From Aphelocoma coerulescens (Eukaryota > Chordata > Aves > Passeriformes > Corvidae), in the NCBI RefSeq assembly GCF_041296385.1, contig NC_091023.1, positions 26,785,924 through 26,849,923 of the forward strand: a stretch of 64,000 nucleotides of DNA. Reading direction: 5' to 3'. Position 1 is the stretch's first letter; each line of letters starts with the position of its first letter. This document shows, in pieces, positions 22,201-37,200 of the stretch. Below the pieces are notes generated by a model. It saw nothing but the letters and a program-made list of their open reading frames with translations. It ran no database searches and was not told where the DNA came from. A program made the position numbers and the translations under genes.

Positions 22201-25200
22201 CCGGGAGAGGAAATCCCTTCCTGGTGGGAAGAGAGAGGCGGGGGAGGGCCTGGGGCGCTCCCGGAGCCGGGCAGAAGCCCTGCCGTACCTGTTGATAACG
22301 CATTTCTTTCCTGCTTGGCCACACGTCCAAGATTCTGAAACTTATTTTTTTTTTGAAAATAAGTTCAATAACAGTTATTCCAGGGAGTTTCTGGGACGTG
22401 GGAGCAGAGCTGTGCATGCCCATTACCTGTCGGAAGTTGAAGGGGCTGTAGATGGGTGGGAGCTGCCCGGCCCAGCTCCGGCTGCCGTGTGTTTAAAGCA
22501 TCCCCGTCTGCGGGGACACGGCAGGACGTCGCCTTGTTCTAGTGACAGATTTTGAGAAGTGTGGTAACACAACTGCCGATATCTCTTCTGGGCAGTCATT
22601 TTAGCCAGTGTTTTATTTATGACATTTGAAATCTGATTAAAAGCAGTTTAATAGGCCTGAAAACATAATAGCTGTAATAAGTGGTAAGGCAACAGTGCTT
22701 ATTTTGGTAGATTCTGTAAGTTAGTTACAGATTAATTGCATTGGCAATGCATAACTTGGTAAATAAGATAAAATGTTTGCTAATGAAATAAAACATTTAC
22801 TGGTGAAGTATCTACCTGAGGATATTGAGGGAGTTAAACTGCTAGGGCTCCAGGACATAATTTACTTGCTACAGTCTTCTTGGTCAGAAGAGAAGAGAAG
22901 GCCTCTACATGTATATTTGCATGTATATTTCTCAAAAGAACAAGCTACAGAGAAGTAGCTGACTGACAGGAGCACTGTAAGAGACCATTCATAAATAATT
23001 GTTCAGTATAAATTCTTGCTAGGGTTCGGCCAGGGGGTGTTTTCAGATACCTCTGGCTAAAAATTGCATAATATAATCTTTGTCTGCTCTGTTTTTTGAC
23101 TAATATCAAAATGAGCTCAAGTGTTTTCACCTTCCTGTCATACATTTCTGACCTAGAGACAGAGTTTTCTAAGTCGATGGATTCTTGTTGCTTAGGCCAA
23201 AAATACAAGGCCTTTAGTTAATAAAAAGCATAGGTAAAAACTCAAAGTATCTTTAATTTTTTTCCCAAATCCTGTCAACAGTAATACTCTGATTAACAGC
23301 ATCCTTTCTAATACAAAATACAATATTCATTGTGCATGTAATTTGTTACCTAAGTTAATTTTTGTTTTCCCAGTTTTATCTGTCCAATGGAACTTCTGTC
23401 ATTTATATAAAAATTAATTGGAATAATGCATTTCTTTATACCTTTAATGTATTTCATTATATCCAAATCCCTTAGGGAGTAATATTTAGCTGTAAAATGC
23501 TCACATATGAATTATAGTATTTTGCAAATGGTGTAGTATTTTTCAGGTGAAAATATAATTTAAGATTTATTATGGAAAGCAGCATTTAAAGCTGTGTGCA
23601 ATAAAATAATAGAGGATTTGAGTCAGGTGATATGCTAAAAATCATATTTTATCAAACTAGGCATACAAGCTTACGTTTCCCTGTATTCAATGAAAAAGAA
23701 AAAAGAAGCCAGTGCTTTCCAGCATAATGATAAAGATTTGTTTCTTGGACTTAGCAAAAGAAAATTGAGAAGCCAGTTAAGAATAAATAGACAAATTAGG
23801 TCCTGTTAAAGCTTTTATTATCTGTTGAAGTTTAGAATGCAATTTGTTGTATTAAAACATTTTCATTAATTATTTACAGAAGTACTAGTGGGAGTTTCAA
23901 TGAACAGTGAGCTAACCTTGTTGACAGGGAACCGGCTACAACTTGAAGCAGTTGCACTCCTGCATGTCAGTTCCTGCAGAAATTTTCTGGCTGTGACTGG
24001 AAGAAACATAAGTAGCCTGGGGACCACTCCACCCTGTAATTAAATACCAAACCGCACAAGTGGGGCCTGGAAAACAGGCTAATGAACACACACTTGCAGC
24101 AATGTTATCTAAAGCATTTTTCTGTGTGAGCATGTGTGGAAAAAAATGTAAGTGTGATTTATTTCTCATAAAAAGCATTTCTGTAGAGACAGGCCAACTG
24201 CCTGCTCTTATGCCTGTGAGTGGGGAATTTCAGTTACATATTGATCCACACACTGCTCTGTATCTACATACTCTGTAAAAAGAATATTTCAAGTATTACT
24301 TTATACCAGTTTGGGTTTAGGTGATACTGCCTGATATTTCAAATGAAGACTGAGGGTTTAATATTTTCTCAGTGTGTGTAGAGAGCTCTTGGTCAGACTC
24401 TCATTAACAGATTTGTGAAACTTTTGCCACTGTTATCTTCATCACTGTTATTTTTAGAATGCTACAGTAAACATTTGCCATACCTGGACATATTTGCCAG
24501 TACATTCTGCTCGGGGTAAGAAGGCTAATTACTTACAATATTTCATTAACTCAAAATGTTCAGATTTTTTCTTACTGGTTTCTGTTGGAGTAGAGCTTGA
24601 TTTAACACATGATCAGTTTTATATAGCTGAGCGTGTTCAGTGTGACAGCAGAAGAGTAATACAAATAATAAAAATATTGTAAAAAGTAATACAAATACAA
24701 TGAAAAACTTTTCTCCCGAGAAAAACAAAACCAATGGTACTAAGATAGCTGAACTGCTGAAGTGATTTTCTAATATAGTCTTTCCTTGAAAAGCATTTGT
24801 GTTAATTCTGTAGAGACTGTTATTATTTTATACTGGTGTTTTGCTTGGTGCTGTACTGCATTCATCATAGAGAAACTTTTCCATCTCGGGAATGTAGTTA
24901 GACAGCTGGAAGTGGGGGAGGAGACGGACAGTGCATGAGAAGGTAACTCAGTTAAGTTCTGGTAAGAATGTGGAAAGCAGTAATGCCTTTGTACTACCTG
25001 TTTGTGCTGTTGTGCCACAGTTACGAACGACCACAGTCACATGTGGGCATGGTGGATGTCCTGCAAGGGGGGCTCATATCACTTTGGCTTTCCTTGGTCC
25101 TTGTAGAAGAGTGGTGCAAAGCAAGAGGCCATGCATCCCTGCTAGCTTTGGTGTCGGGCATTAGAGAGAGACATTTCACAGATTCATGCAGCTTTTGGAC

Positions 25201-28200
25201 TATTTAGTCCACACCATAAGGGTTTTGTTTTGTTCCCTGTTTCCAGTGGCTATTCCTGTGGGACTTAATGCCTGAACTGTTTCCCTTGCCAGCATCCCTT
25301 TATTAAAAATAAGTTGTAATGGGCTAGACCAAGTACCAAGATGTACTACTGCCCATGGCTTTTATCTGGAACTGTTGAGTGCATTAAAGAGTTCTTAACA
25401 GGCAGGAAAGCTGTGATACACCACCAAAGTTTAATTGTCAGAAATTCAACTATAGCTCACATTTACAACTCATTTTAGAGATATTTAGGAAGTTTTGAGA
25501 TTGGCATGCACCCATCAAAACTAAATTTTCAAGCTGCAATTGACAGCATTAGGGGTCTGTCTGATTGCTCCCTTAACTGGAGTCCAGAGCTCAAGTGCTG
25601 ATTTAATGATGATGATGTTGGAGTTCCGCTTAAAAAACTACCAAGGATCCAAGAGCTACTCTTTCTTCTTTGAATTTGGCAGAGTTTCTGATGAAGGCTG
25701 ATATTTATTAATTTTCTGGTCCAAGATGGTGTCTTTCCATGATGAACAGACTGTTTTTTTCAGAATCTAAAATCATGTCATCTGTGGTGGTTAAAAGAAT
25801 TTGGTTGTTAATGTGGAGCTTGATAAAATCTGAGGACAGAAGCAGATATGGAATAAAATTGCTTCAGGGACACATTCAATTTGCACAGTGTGATCCAGTT
25901 CCCTCTCTTGAGTTTTCTGAGGTAGGACACAAGCTACATTTTAGATTTGACTGTAAAGCATGAATAGTGAAGAAAGCTTTAAGCAAGACTGCACTGATCC
26001 TAGAAGTGTTGACAAGAAGGGTTTTCTTTGAGGAAATATTTAAGAAGCTTTTTGTGAAGGCCTGTCTAGAAGCAGAATTTGAATTTTGGTGTATGCATTT
26101 CTAAATTATTTAAGAAATCTGTGATAACTGTTCTGTACAAATTACTGTGTTGATGGAGAATTTGTTATATTGGACTAATGTACACTTTTAAGATAATAGA
26201 TTAATAGTGTGCACGCAGAATTATTGGTTTAATGAAATTTGTCTTAAGTTAATCCTTTAGTCATAGTGTTAAACCCAAAGTCCTGGAGTATTTGTGCATT
26301 AATGGATGATAACTGTCATACATTCATCTCATTAGATGAGCTGAAAATATAATTGCTTTATGCATTAATGATTAGGAAATAGTATCAATTAGCATGCTCT
26401 TAGAAAGATATGTATAGAATTGATACAGGTGTTAATTAAGAATGCTACCATGAAAACTAGACGTTTTTTCTGAAACCATCTGAAAGGGTTTTGTCTTTAC
26501 TAATGGTGTGGGTTGCTCAAAGAAAGAAAGTGAATAGTGGGTTTATTTTTATCATTTTTGTGAGCTGCTATAGCCAACATCAAAAAGTTGATCTGCCTGA
26601 TCATCTTTACTCCGTAATTAGTAAATGGCAATGTGGAGAGCTGTCTGCTTCTGAAGGTTTTGGATGTGTTCAACTTTCAACAGGCTTGACAATGTAGAAT
26701 GTGTAAAGTCTTCCTTTCCAGCTTTTGCTCTTCACTCCTTCAAATAATGTTGGAAGAGTCAGTGGTTGGGCTTTGGCTTGTTTCCTTTTGGATGCTTTGG
26801 TTGAAGTTGAAAATTCTGTCTTTTTCATGTTGGGGCCTATTACAGGACAAGAGCTTCTTTGTAACTGTGTTCGGTGCTCAGGGGCTTGCTTGATTGGCAG
26901 ATACAAATTGTATCAAAGCCATTAAATTCAAAGGAAATGTCATGGGGGCTGAATTTCAACATACAGACTTGTGGCATTTTCCTTCTTCATTTAGGGAGAG
27001 AGAGGTCAGCATCATGTAGGGTGGAGGTATTTTGGGGTTGTTTGTTTGTGGATCTTTTTCTTTTCATTGATTAACTCAAAGTCCAGACCTGGAGAACTCT
27101 TCAAGAATGGAAAACTTGGAAACACTGCACTGTCCTGCAGTTTTTTGTACCTATGACTATTTTAAAGGCAGATGTGATGGAAGCTATACTGCAGAGACAA
27201 ATACAGACTTGCTAAGAGAATTGAGCAGGATGTATTGTGTTAAAACTGAAATAATTGCTTAGAGTATATATACTCTATATATACTCTAAGTATATAAAGG
27301 GAGATGTGAAAGAGGAGTTGGCCATCTTGCATGTCCTCATGGTTCACAGCATGTGCATCGGCAGTCACAGCGCAAGCACAGCAGTAGCAGAGCTGCAAGT
27401 TAAGACACAGCTTTCCCTGCAGTGACTTGTTTCTCTGATCATATGTCTGCTGACCCCTCACTGGTCAAAATGCTCTGCTTTGTTCATTGGGTATTGATCT
27501 GTCCCTGATAATTTTTGGATGCATTATTCTGACACTCTTCCAGGTTTGCGAATAGCAGGATGCTTTCATGGTACATTTAAATTTTTTCTTGTACCACAAG
27601 TAGTCCTTTTTTTCTACCTGTGATCAGTGTTCCTAGTCTGTCTGCTGTTGTTTTTATTAAATGTTCTATGTTCCTGTTTTTCAATGACTGACTGGTGAGC
27701 ACAGGTGTAAGCATTACAAAATGCCGTAATAGTCCTTGGTCAGGTAATTCTTGAAGTTGTATTGAAGTGTTTTGTTTCTGTAACCAAAAACAGTGTTTGA
27801 ACTGTGAACCTGAAATTTTGTGTGGGCTTTTAAAGAAATTCTCAAAACTTCTTGATTGATGTATTTTCTTAGTCTTCACTGGCACTGTAAAGCCCCTGAA
27901 TACGGCAGCATCTGAGCAGAAGGAAGTACTAATCATGAGGAAGCTGACCTAGGCTGAAGGAAACAGCAGTGTGGTTCCTGTTGTGCTACCGAGTGTGTCT
28001 CTTCGGAAATCATGTAATTTCTCTGTGCGTTCTTTTCCTGGCTTCATTTCAGCATCTGTTCTTGTTCATGAAAAAATTTCTGTGTGTTGAAGCCGACAGT
28101 GTACAGTAATAAACCTTAAATATTACTTCATGGAAGTTGTTTCTTACAATGCAAGCTTACATCCTTTCACAGTGTTACTGTTCTAAGTGGATACAAAGCT

Positions 28201-31200
28201 TTTGTTCCCATGGATCAGCTCAGACTTTCATCACCAAAATCATAGGCAGTTGTTGGTGATTCCTGACTGCTGCCAGCAACAGGAGTTCAAAATCCCTGAA
28301 AAGGGCTACAGATTGCTCTTTAAATACACTCTGCTGCCAGCTTGTTTACAAAAGCTAGCTAAAGTTTGTACAAACTACAGCAACTCCCCAGACACTTTTG
28401 GAGATACAGCACACAGAGGTATGTATATGTGAGCAAGGCACCTTACCCAGCTGGAGTCCGCTAGATTTTCAGACCATATTTCCAAAGGTCTCTTCACCTG
28501 ATAAAATCATTTGGCCAATGTGGGTTTGAAGTCACCTTTTTTTAAAAAGAATGAAAGAAAGAGCAAAACCAAACTGTTGGGTGTTGTTTGTTTGTCTAAG
28601 CAGCCTTTTGTAATGTTAAGGTAGAAATGCTAAAGTTGTTTTCAGAATTTTCTTAAAATCCTTTATTTTCAAATGCTTCAGGAATAAGAGTAATTGTTTG
28701 GGAAAGGCTTTGGATTTGGATAAAAGCAGCTTTTCTAATTTTGGCATGTGTTCCATATGGTTTCTCTCAGAGCACACGGGCAGTTCTGTTGTGTGGATGC
28801 CCATCTTTGCAGCCTCCTGCCAGTGCCCTCACCTACGTTAGGTGTCTCTGGACTCAAGCTAAGCAGGCTTTGCATCAGTAAATGAGTACAGCCTATGCTG
28901 TGTGGGCATCATCATGCAGCTCCATGGGGAATGTAGAAAAGGTCAGCCTTTTGGAGCTGACAAGCAGAATTTAGTGTCGGAGTTCTTCACAGAAGGTTTT
29001 TTGATTTCACATTTAGTTTTGATACTGCATTTCCCATTTCATGTTTTACTCATTCTACTGTATATGTTTAACCAGAAATAGAAGTGCTTTTTGCTTGAGA
29101 GATTGGGAAAAATATTTTTTTGCAAATGCTGCAAAATGAAGTATGAAGAAAAGATGATGAAAAGAAATGCATACTGTTACTTAAAATGTAGTTTCTAAAG
29201 GTATAAAGCAGGCTGAATTGTGTTGGCACATGTCAAAACTGAGCATTTGATGTGAGTGAAGTTAATGTGAAAATTGTGGACCAGATTTTAATTTTGAATA
29301 AATGTGTATCTCTGCAACCTACAACTCTAACTGACGTGGCAACCTTGCCAGCAGGAGGGGTACAGTGATGCCAGTGATTCTTACCATCCCTTCACACTGC
29401 AGAGGATACATCTAGTATAATGCTTTGCCAGCCATTCCTTTGATGAAGACTTTTCCAGTCATGGGATGGTATTTTCAGAAATGCTGCCATCACTGTGTCT
29501 CAGCCCTGACATTACCAATAGTAGGTTATAATATTAGATAAATATTAATTTTTATTAGAGGTGGTGGAGGGCTCTACTTCTTTATTTGTATTTTTTAGTT
29601 GGGATTTTGATTTTTGTCTGTTACTGGAAGACTTTATGGCAATGGAAAATCAGTGAAATTATGCTACTACAAGAGAGCAGACAATGTAAAACTTAATAAC
29701 TAGAGTAAACGAAATTTCTAGTGAGACTATTTACAACTGAAAGTGCAACAGTAAATCATTGATATTTAAAAGAAATTAAGATAGTAAAGTATGTATGGTA
29801 TGTATTAAGAAGTAAAGGTATGTATGTTGTAAAACATTCTTTTTCAAGGGAGAAATCCTGATTTGAGATTTGTAACTCTATGAAAACCTTAGCAATTTTA
29901 GTCCATAAGTCATAAATGAAAAAATAGCTCTTGGTATTAACTATGCTAATACTCACCCAAATATGTGAAGAAATATTATTTTAAGCAGTCATCTGCAGTG
30001 ACTGGATGGTTCACATTGTTACGTTTGTTTTCTTTCTGTAGTAGTTTTTCTTTGAGGACAGAGAGAAGATTTAACTTTGATTCCTTAAACTCTGTGTAGT
30101 TCTAGATCTTGTGAATTATTTGGCAAATTTGCCATGATGTTCCATTGCCAAACATTTGGATGAAGTGTCGTGCTGCCATGGCAGGTCCCTGTTTTGTATT
30201 GCAGCATGGAAATGAGTGAGCAGTCTGTGGCAGCAGAAGTGGTTTCAGGTGCTGTACATTCCAGAAAGCAACTCCAGTGTTGATTCTCTTGTCAAATACT
30301 TGCCAAAATTCAGGCATTGGAATGATCCTGGTATTTCTGCTGTATATTTATGGTCAAATACAGCTCAAAACATTCATTAAATTTTGATGTTTTCACATGG
30401 GGTTTTTAGCAATTATGACTGATCGTTCTTGTAACAAAGAGTAGGGGACAATAAAGGGTGAAAGAGAAGCATAAGTTTGCAGATAAAACAAATTGGGATG
30501 CAATTAACACACAGGAGCACTGTCAGTTTCCATTTTGTGCTACTTTTCCTGCAATTACAGACATGTGTTTGCATTTATTTGAGTAGTTTTGTGGTACTGC
30601 CTGGTTTGCTTTACTAAAAGCATGCATTCTACCAAGGATATTGTCTCATGAACATTTCCTTTTTCTGTCAGGATAGCTTCTACTAGAACAATATTTTCAG
30701 TGGTCTTTTTTTATCTTAGAGAAACAAATGTCTGATTCATTTTTCTAGAAAAAACAGGAAGCTGTAAGTAGACAGACTGGAAAAGAAATGCATACTGTTA
30801 CTTAAAATGTAATTTTTAAAGGTATAAAGCAAACTGGAAGTAACTCTTTGTTAGATTCTAAGGGGATATTACAGCTTTACTGTTTTCCTCCTATTATCTG
30901 AACCTCATGTGAAGAACAATTTAAAATGATCTTATTAAAAAAAACCCCAAAAATACCTACTCATATGAAAACTTCAGATAAAAGCAGCTGCAGCACAGCA
31001 GCATGTATTTTGAAAGCATGCAGCCTCTGCACCTTTGTGAGTGATGTTTTCTGTGCCCATGTTCAGTATTGCTGCACTGCGTCTGACAGATTTTTGACCA
31101 CTACTAAGTAATTTCAAAGCAAGAGAAAAGACCAAATGGGGAAATTGAAGTTGGGCAATCTGTCTAGCAGATTCTTCTCAGATTTGCATGCAGATCTGTT

Positions 31201-34200
31201 ATTCTGACCTTCCTGGGTGCTGGAAATATCCATGGACATTTTGCACCTGTAAAAAGCAGAATGACTACATGCTGAAAGGGAAGTGGAGCAATAAAAATCC
31301 CATACCACAGTAATCACTGCAGTAGAATTATGGTTCTATGTACATGCAATCCCAAGTAATAGCTCAGTGGTGAGGTGTTGATGCTGTGCTGTATCACTGG
31401 TGCTAGTCTTGACCTTGCTTTGAATAATCTGGTCATCCATCCCAGTACCTTTGTTACTGTTCTTTTCTCCCTGGGGGCGGTAGTCTTTACTGTTGCAGTA
31501 AATACAAAAATCAGAAATTATTGAAAAATTATTCCCTAAGCACAAGCACTGTGGAAACTTAAAGATTCGTCCTTCATGTTTTAGTACCCGTGACAGAGGC
31601 ATGCATCCTAAGGAAAAGTCAAGCTAAAAGAGTGTTATTCTCGCACTTTTGTTCACTGGCAGATAGGAGATGAGCTTCCTCAAAACTGTAATGAAATAGG
31701 TCTGTTGAAAATGTGTGAAGTTCAGTTTTAGCTTCTGCAGATAAGTAAAATACTGTGTGGAAGGATTATCTTGACTGTATTTATAAAGCGCCTGCAAAGT
31801 GCAGAACCATCAGTAACAACTGTCTTATTTGAAGTATTGTTTTTTTCTTGATGGCTGTACTAGCGACAGCAGAGAAGAAAAAAAGTCTGAACTAAAACTG
31901 CTCTTGGGGCCATATGGAAAGAACACATCACTGCAAAAATTCCACCTGATACAGACCCAAATTTTTTGTGACTCTGTTGTGCAGGTCCCTGCTGCGGCTA
32001 GTGTTTTAGGTACTGGCAGAAGGGAAATGTTTTCTAGTCATTCAATTACCAGCATTCTTACCAAAAGAAAAGTTGCAAAGGTGTTTCACCATAAGGTCTT
32101 TGAGACAAAGCTGTGTCAGTTTTTAAAATTTAATTTCTATGTGACATTTCATATAAACCACAGCTTTTAAAAAAAAAAATTATTTAATGTTAGCTCCTGA
32201 GAGTTTGCAGTTTACAATTGAATTATTCCTTTGAGACATCTGAATGAGCGTTCCTTTGATAGTGTAATTTCAGATGGGATATGCAAGACCTTGACCTGCC
32301 AGAGCATCTTCGCTAGGTCTAAATAAACCTTGCAAAGTCTTCCCTTTGATGAATACTGAATTCTCACTTTAAAAATACTTATTTCAATTTAAAATTCTAA
32401 TACGATCACCTTATTGTAAAGCATTTAAATACAAGTACTTTAAAATCCAGATAAAAAGTTTACTGATTTGGTTTCATTCTAAGGCATTTTGGATTTTGCT
32501 TTCATGAATATTAAAGAAGAAATACACAATGCAAACCATATGTAGGTCTGTTAAATTGTATGGTAATTTGATTTGAAAGAAGGATCACATACACAAAGTT
32601 TTCTTGCAAAAAAGTTACAGAAAAAAGTGCCATCATGTTTCAATGCAGTCTGCATGCACAAAATAGGCAATTGGATATGAAGAGTTTTGTGTTTAATTCA
32701 TATGTTTGGAATGTTTTTTAAAAAGTCAGCTGTAATAAAGATCAGTAGCAAGCATTTGAAATAAGCATAAGCAGCTGATGACAACACTGGTTTTTAATAT
32801 ATTTTGTAATGGATTGTTAGTCCAATGCAAAAATATTTGGATTGTATTTTAGCATATTGATTTCCAGTGGTTATAGTAGGACTGCAGGCAACTGATGCAG
32901 CGTTGCATTCCAGTCCTTTGCTGTGTGATGATGGAGTACAACATTTGGTCTTTTTTTTATGCTCTTGATAAGCCAGGAACTTTTAATACTAACTGAGATC
33001 TGGAGCTGGTTGAATCTGGCTGAGTCCCAGAGGTATTTAATTGGAAGGTGCTAAATGAGTGGAATATTATTTATCGTTATAAGAGACTTACAGGATTTTT
33101 ATAGAACTGTTGGTGAATTGGTGAATATAAGCCATTATTTTTCCTTCGCAGTCTGACAGTCACCTTTAACAGATCCATTCCTTTGTCACAGTGATCAAAA
33201 TAGTAGCTTTTTTTGTTGGCATGACATTTGTAATTGGTGGAATGACTAGACTGTGTCTTAGTCCTTAATCTGTTATTAAGGTAATTGTACTTTCGCTTCA
33301 TGCTTATTGTTTAAAGTAATCTAAAGCAAGAGGATGATCACTTTAAACATAAGTGAGGCATACATACTTGTTCTTCACACAGCTGGTTTGGCCTTTCTCT
33401 TCTGGATGAGGTCAAACCTCAGATATTTGGGTTAATTATGCCATGAAAAGGGCTACAAATTTAAATCTGAGGTTGATAAATGACATACCTCTTGCTGCTT
33501 AATTTGGTCCAGTTTTTAGTTCCTGTGCAACCTTTATTTTGACCCCTTTATTTTGACAGGACTTTGTGTAAGCAGTGACAGACAGTGCCTTCCATGAAAA
33601 TAATGGTGTCTTTGGTAGTGGAAAATACCGTGACATTGGAAATTAAAAAAAAAAAAAAAAAACAAACCAGGTGTAGTTGGTTGAACCCAGTAGATGAGTG
33701 ATGAGAGCAGATTTTAAGGGAAATGTAGAAGATAATTTTCCCCCTGCTCTTGGGGGTTCAGTTGGCAGTGGCCCACGGGCTGCACTCAGGTTCCTCATGC
33801 TCTGGCTCTCACTTAACTTTTGCTCAGTTTCCTCCCTGGGAGGAGCAGAGAGCTGCTCCCCTGCCTGGTCTTCATTCCTGCTTCTGATGGCACTCATGGA
33901 GAGAAGGGGCTGGAGAGTGGCCTCCTGCTCCTCTTGCTCTGGTCTGGCCCCTGGCACAGAGGCTGGTTAATGAGACAGGGAAACAGCTCCGTCTGGTTCC
34001 CTGTGCTGGCTTCATTATGTGCGAGAACAAAGGCGGCTGCACAAAGCTCTGTGTCACGAACAGCAACGCCAGTACCCTCTGACTTTTATCTGTGTTGGTG
34101 TTGTGGCTTTAGGGGCACAAATCTGATGTGTAGCTTGAGTCCCAATTCAGTTGTACCCAAGAAAAAAGACTCTGTGATTTTGTTTTGGCTAATGTAAGCT

Positions 34201-37200
34201 GAACTGGAACTGAAAATACAGGATGATTGCTCTTACCACTCAGGTAATAATCTGATTACTTTCATTATTGTGAATTATGAAACTGTCAATATGCAGTTAA
34301 ATTTTACCAGCTAAGTTTTTTAATAGAACTGCTTTATTACTCTGCCCTGAACTCAGTATACCAATAAAATGTCACAGATACTCATTAAGATAAGAGAACA
34401 CCTTGCAGGTCATGTCTTAATTTGCATTCTCACAAAGTTTCTTTTGCCTCCTAGTGGTTTATTTTTGCTCAGAGGTTCATTTTCACTTACTGTTTGATGT
34501 TGTATATTACAAAGTCTTTGGCCTTTTTTTAAAGACCGTAAGTCTTTATAATAAAATACAGTCCAGCAAAATATTTATGATGCGTAATAGTAAAGGAGGG
34601 CAGATGTACTGGATTTGTGCAGCTTGGAGGGGAGCAGAGGGAGGTGCTGGGCACTTCTCATCCCCTGGGGATAAGACACAAGGGGTTGGCTAAAAGATAT
34701 GTTGAGGAAGCTCAGACTGGGTACCAGGCAAAAGCTCTTCGCTGAGAGGGTGGTCAGACACTGGAACAAGCTCCCCAGGGAAGTAGCCCCAAGCCTAGTG
34801 TTGGTCAAAAAGTGTTTGGCTGACCCTCAGATAGCTGGTTTAACTTTTAGGTTGCCCTGTGTGGAGTCAGGAGTTGGACTGGATGATCCTCATGGGTCCT
34901 TTCCCATGGATTCAGGATATTTTATGTTTCTATGAAATAATTCTGCATTTATTTAGTAAGTCCAGTTGGAATACAGGGAGACTGTTATTCAGGTAAGAAG
35001 CTGGTCTGAAATACTTCATTCCTACAAGATACTAAAAATCAGATTTTTAGGTACCACATTTTAAATGGTGTATTAGGAAATTTTCCAGCATTTATGACAC
35101 TGCCTTTTTAATTATACTTTTCAGTCAATGTCAGCATTTTTTGGAGCTATGATACAACATTTTAGTAATAAAAACCCCATGTGTTTTCTGAGGGTAGCTA
35201 ACATTTTTCTCCAACCCCTCCACACACACATCCCACACTGTTCCCTGCTCAAAATTGTATTTGTTAGCCAGGTTAAATATCTAGGCTAAATATTGCGTGA
35301 TCAGTCACTGTCTTGCGTTACTAGATAAATGGGTTTAGGGACTGCATCTACCTTGCTAATAATATGGGTAATTTGTGCTGCCTCCATTCCATGGCATTAT
35401 TCCTTTTGAATACTGCACAGTGTATTCTTGTGACATGTGTCCACCTTCTCATACCAGTAATCCTCAAACACATGTTCCTTGCACCCCATTAGAAATCAGT
35501 AAGATGCACCTACATTGCTAAATATTTGATATTTTTATACATTATTCTGAGCTTAAGGGAAGCCTTGCTTGTCCACATTTGTAATTAAATCTTAAAAAGG
35601 TTTCTTCTCAAATAGACTGTTTGATTGGAATATTACTGAAGTGTCAGAAATGACAGAAATTCCTTAGTTCAGCTAAATCTTACTTGAAATTCTCATCTCG
35701 TTTTTAAACTCTCATGTGCAGAGAGCACCAGTGCAGGACTGGCACCCTTCCGTAGTTCAGGTCAACTGTCAGCTTTGAGACATTGTTTCTTTATTTTGGA
35801 AATGTTTTGTTTGAGAAAAGGCTTGGTCTTTTAACCAGCTCCTGCTTTTCATCTGTTTTTCATGGCAAATGATCACATTTCCCAACCATTTGCGAACAGT
35901 GACTGTCTGGCAGGATTTCCTGGATACACATTAGTTTGGAGACTGTAAAAGGTCAACTTTCTGAACTCTGGGAATTAGTGTGGTTATTTGTTCTGCCTTT
36001 TCTTCCATGGGAACTAATCAGCTCATATGGAAGGTAGAAATAGGGTCCAAGAAAAATTCATCTGCTAGCTGATTACCTCCACCATGAATCATAAAAAAAT
36101 AATCCAAGTAGGACATCTCCTGACCTTTGTGTACTAAAACTTTCTGAACAGCTGGAACCAATGTGTTTGGAGTCAGAGTTTTGTAAGAAACTTCTGAAAA
36201 AGTTATTTATAACCTGATCCCAATTTTGTCTATTAGAGTGAGGCCCTCGCAGGACATAACTCATAAGTTGAAGTTGTGTGAGGGCTGCAGATAACTAGTG
36301 CTGACTTTGAAAAGAACCATTTCTTTATTAGACCTTTTTTTTTATATTCTAAGCTGACATTCAAAATTAAAAGGGGTTAATAAAAACAGGTGAGCCAACA
36401 GATGTTTATAGAAATTTGACCAATTTCAATTTGTTTCTTGTGGCTCCACTGAAAGAAGTGATGGGATTTTTCTCATGGGGATATGCCATGTAAGAGATTG
36501 AAACCATGGAAATTTTTCCATGTTATGAGGGAGCCCTCTAAATGGGTAGTAGGGAATAGTAGAGATGCTGATGTTGATAAAAGACAGATTTTTGTCATTA
36601 TTTGCATAGAATCCATCAGACATTTCTTCAGGCCCTGAAAATGAGGGGTGTATTTGAATATCAGAAGTCCTAATGGATTTCTTAATCTTATAGGGAAGAG
36701 GAAAGAGCCATGCTCCACATCCCTTACTCCAGCAGTTTGGTTGATTGCTTTCCTTTTCCTCATCTTCTGAGGACTTAAAAAGAGGGCAACATTCTGTTCT
36801 ACCTTTTGTCTATTAAGTATTATGTGTCTCCTGAATTGTCTGTTTTCCTTACTGTATTCTCAGTAGTGATTAAATGGTCCAAATGGAGGAAGTAAGATAA
36901 GTCCTGATGCATTCAAGGTCATGGTTGTCTCAGCATTCATTTAGGTGAAGCAGATTTTCTCCCATTGAATTTATTACAGAGGAAATGCCAAAGGCATCCT
37001 GATAGCTGTTTTCTCTGCCCGTGGTGTCTGGAGCCTTTTTTCTGCTGAGCTGAATGAATGAGCTCTGAAAGTTTTGAATTTGTAGATTTGGGGCTGGAGG
37101 GGAACGACAAGCAGCTTGGTTGGCTGCTTTTTAAATCGGTAAGGATTCTCTCCCCTTCTGGTGTCAGCAAGAATGTCATCAGCTGCCACTGACTCGCAGG

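Noticed and set aside
21136..22423. Frames of 291, 306 and 384 codons around WWTR1 exon 1
   Set aside because: They are shadow frames in a CpG island; only the 21695 frame matches a known protein and ends at a proper donor.
27258..27290. The palindrome as a microRNA precursor
   Set aside because: The stem is only 15 bp with a 3-base loop, too short for a precursor.
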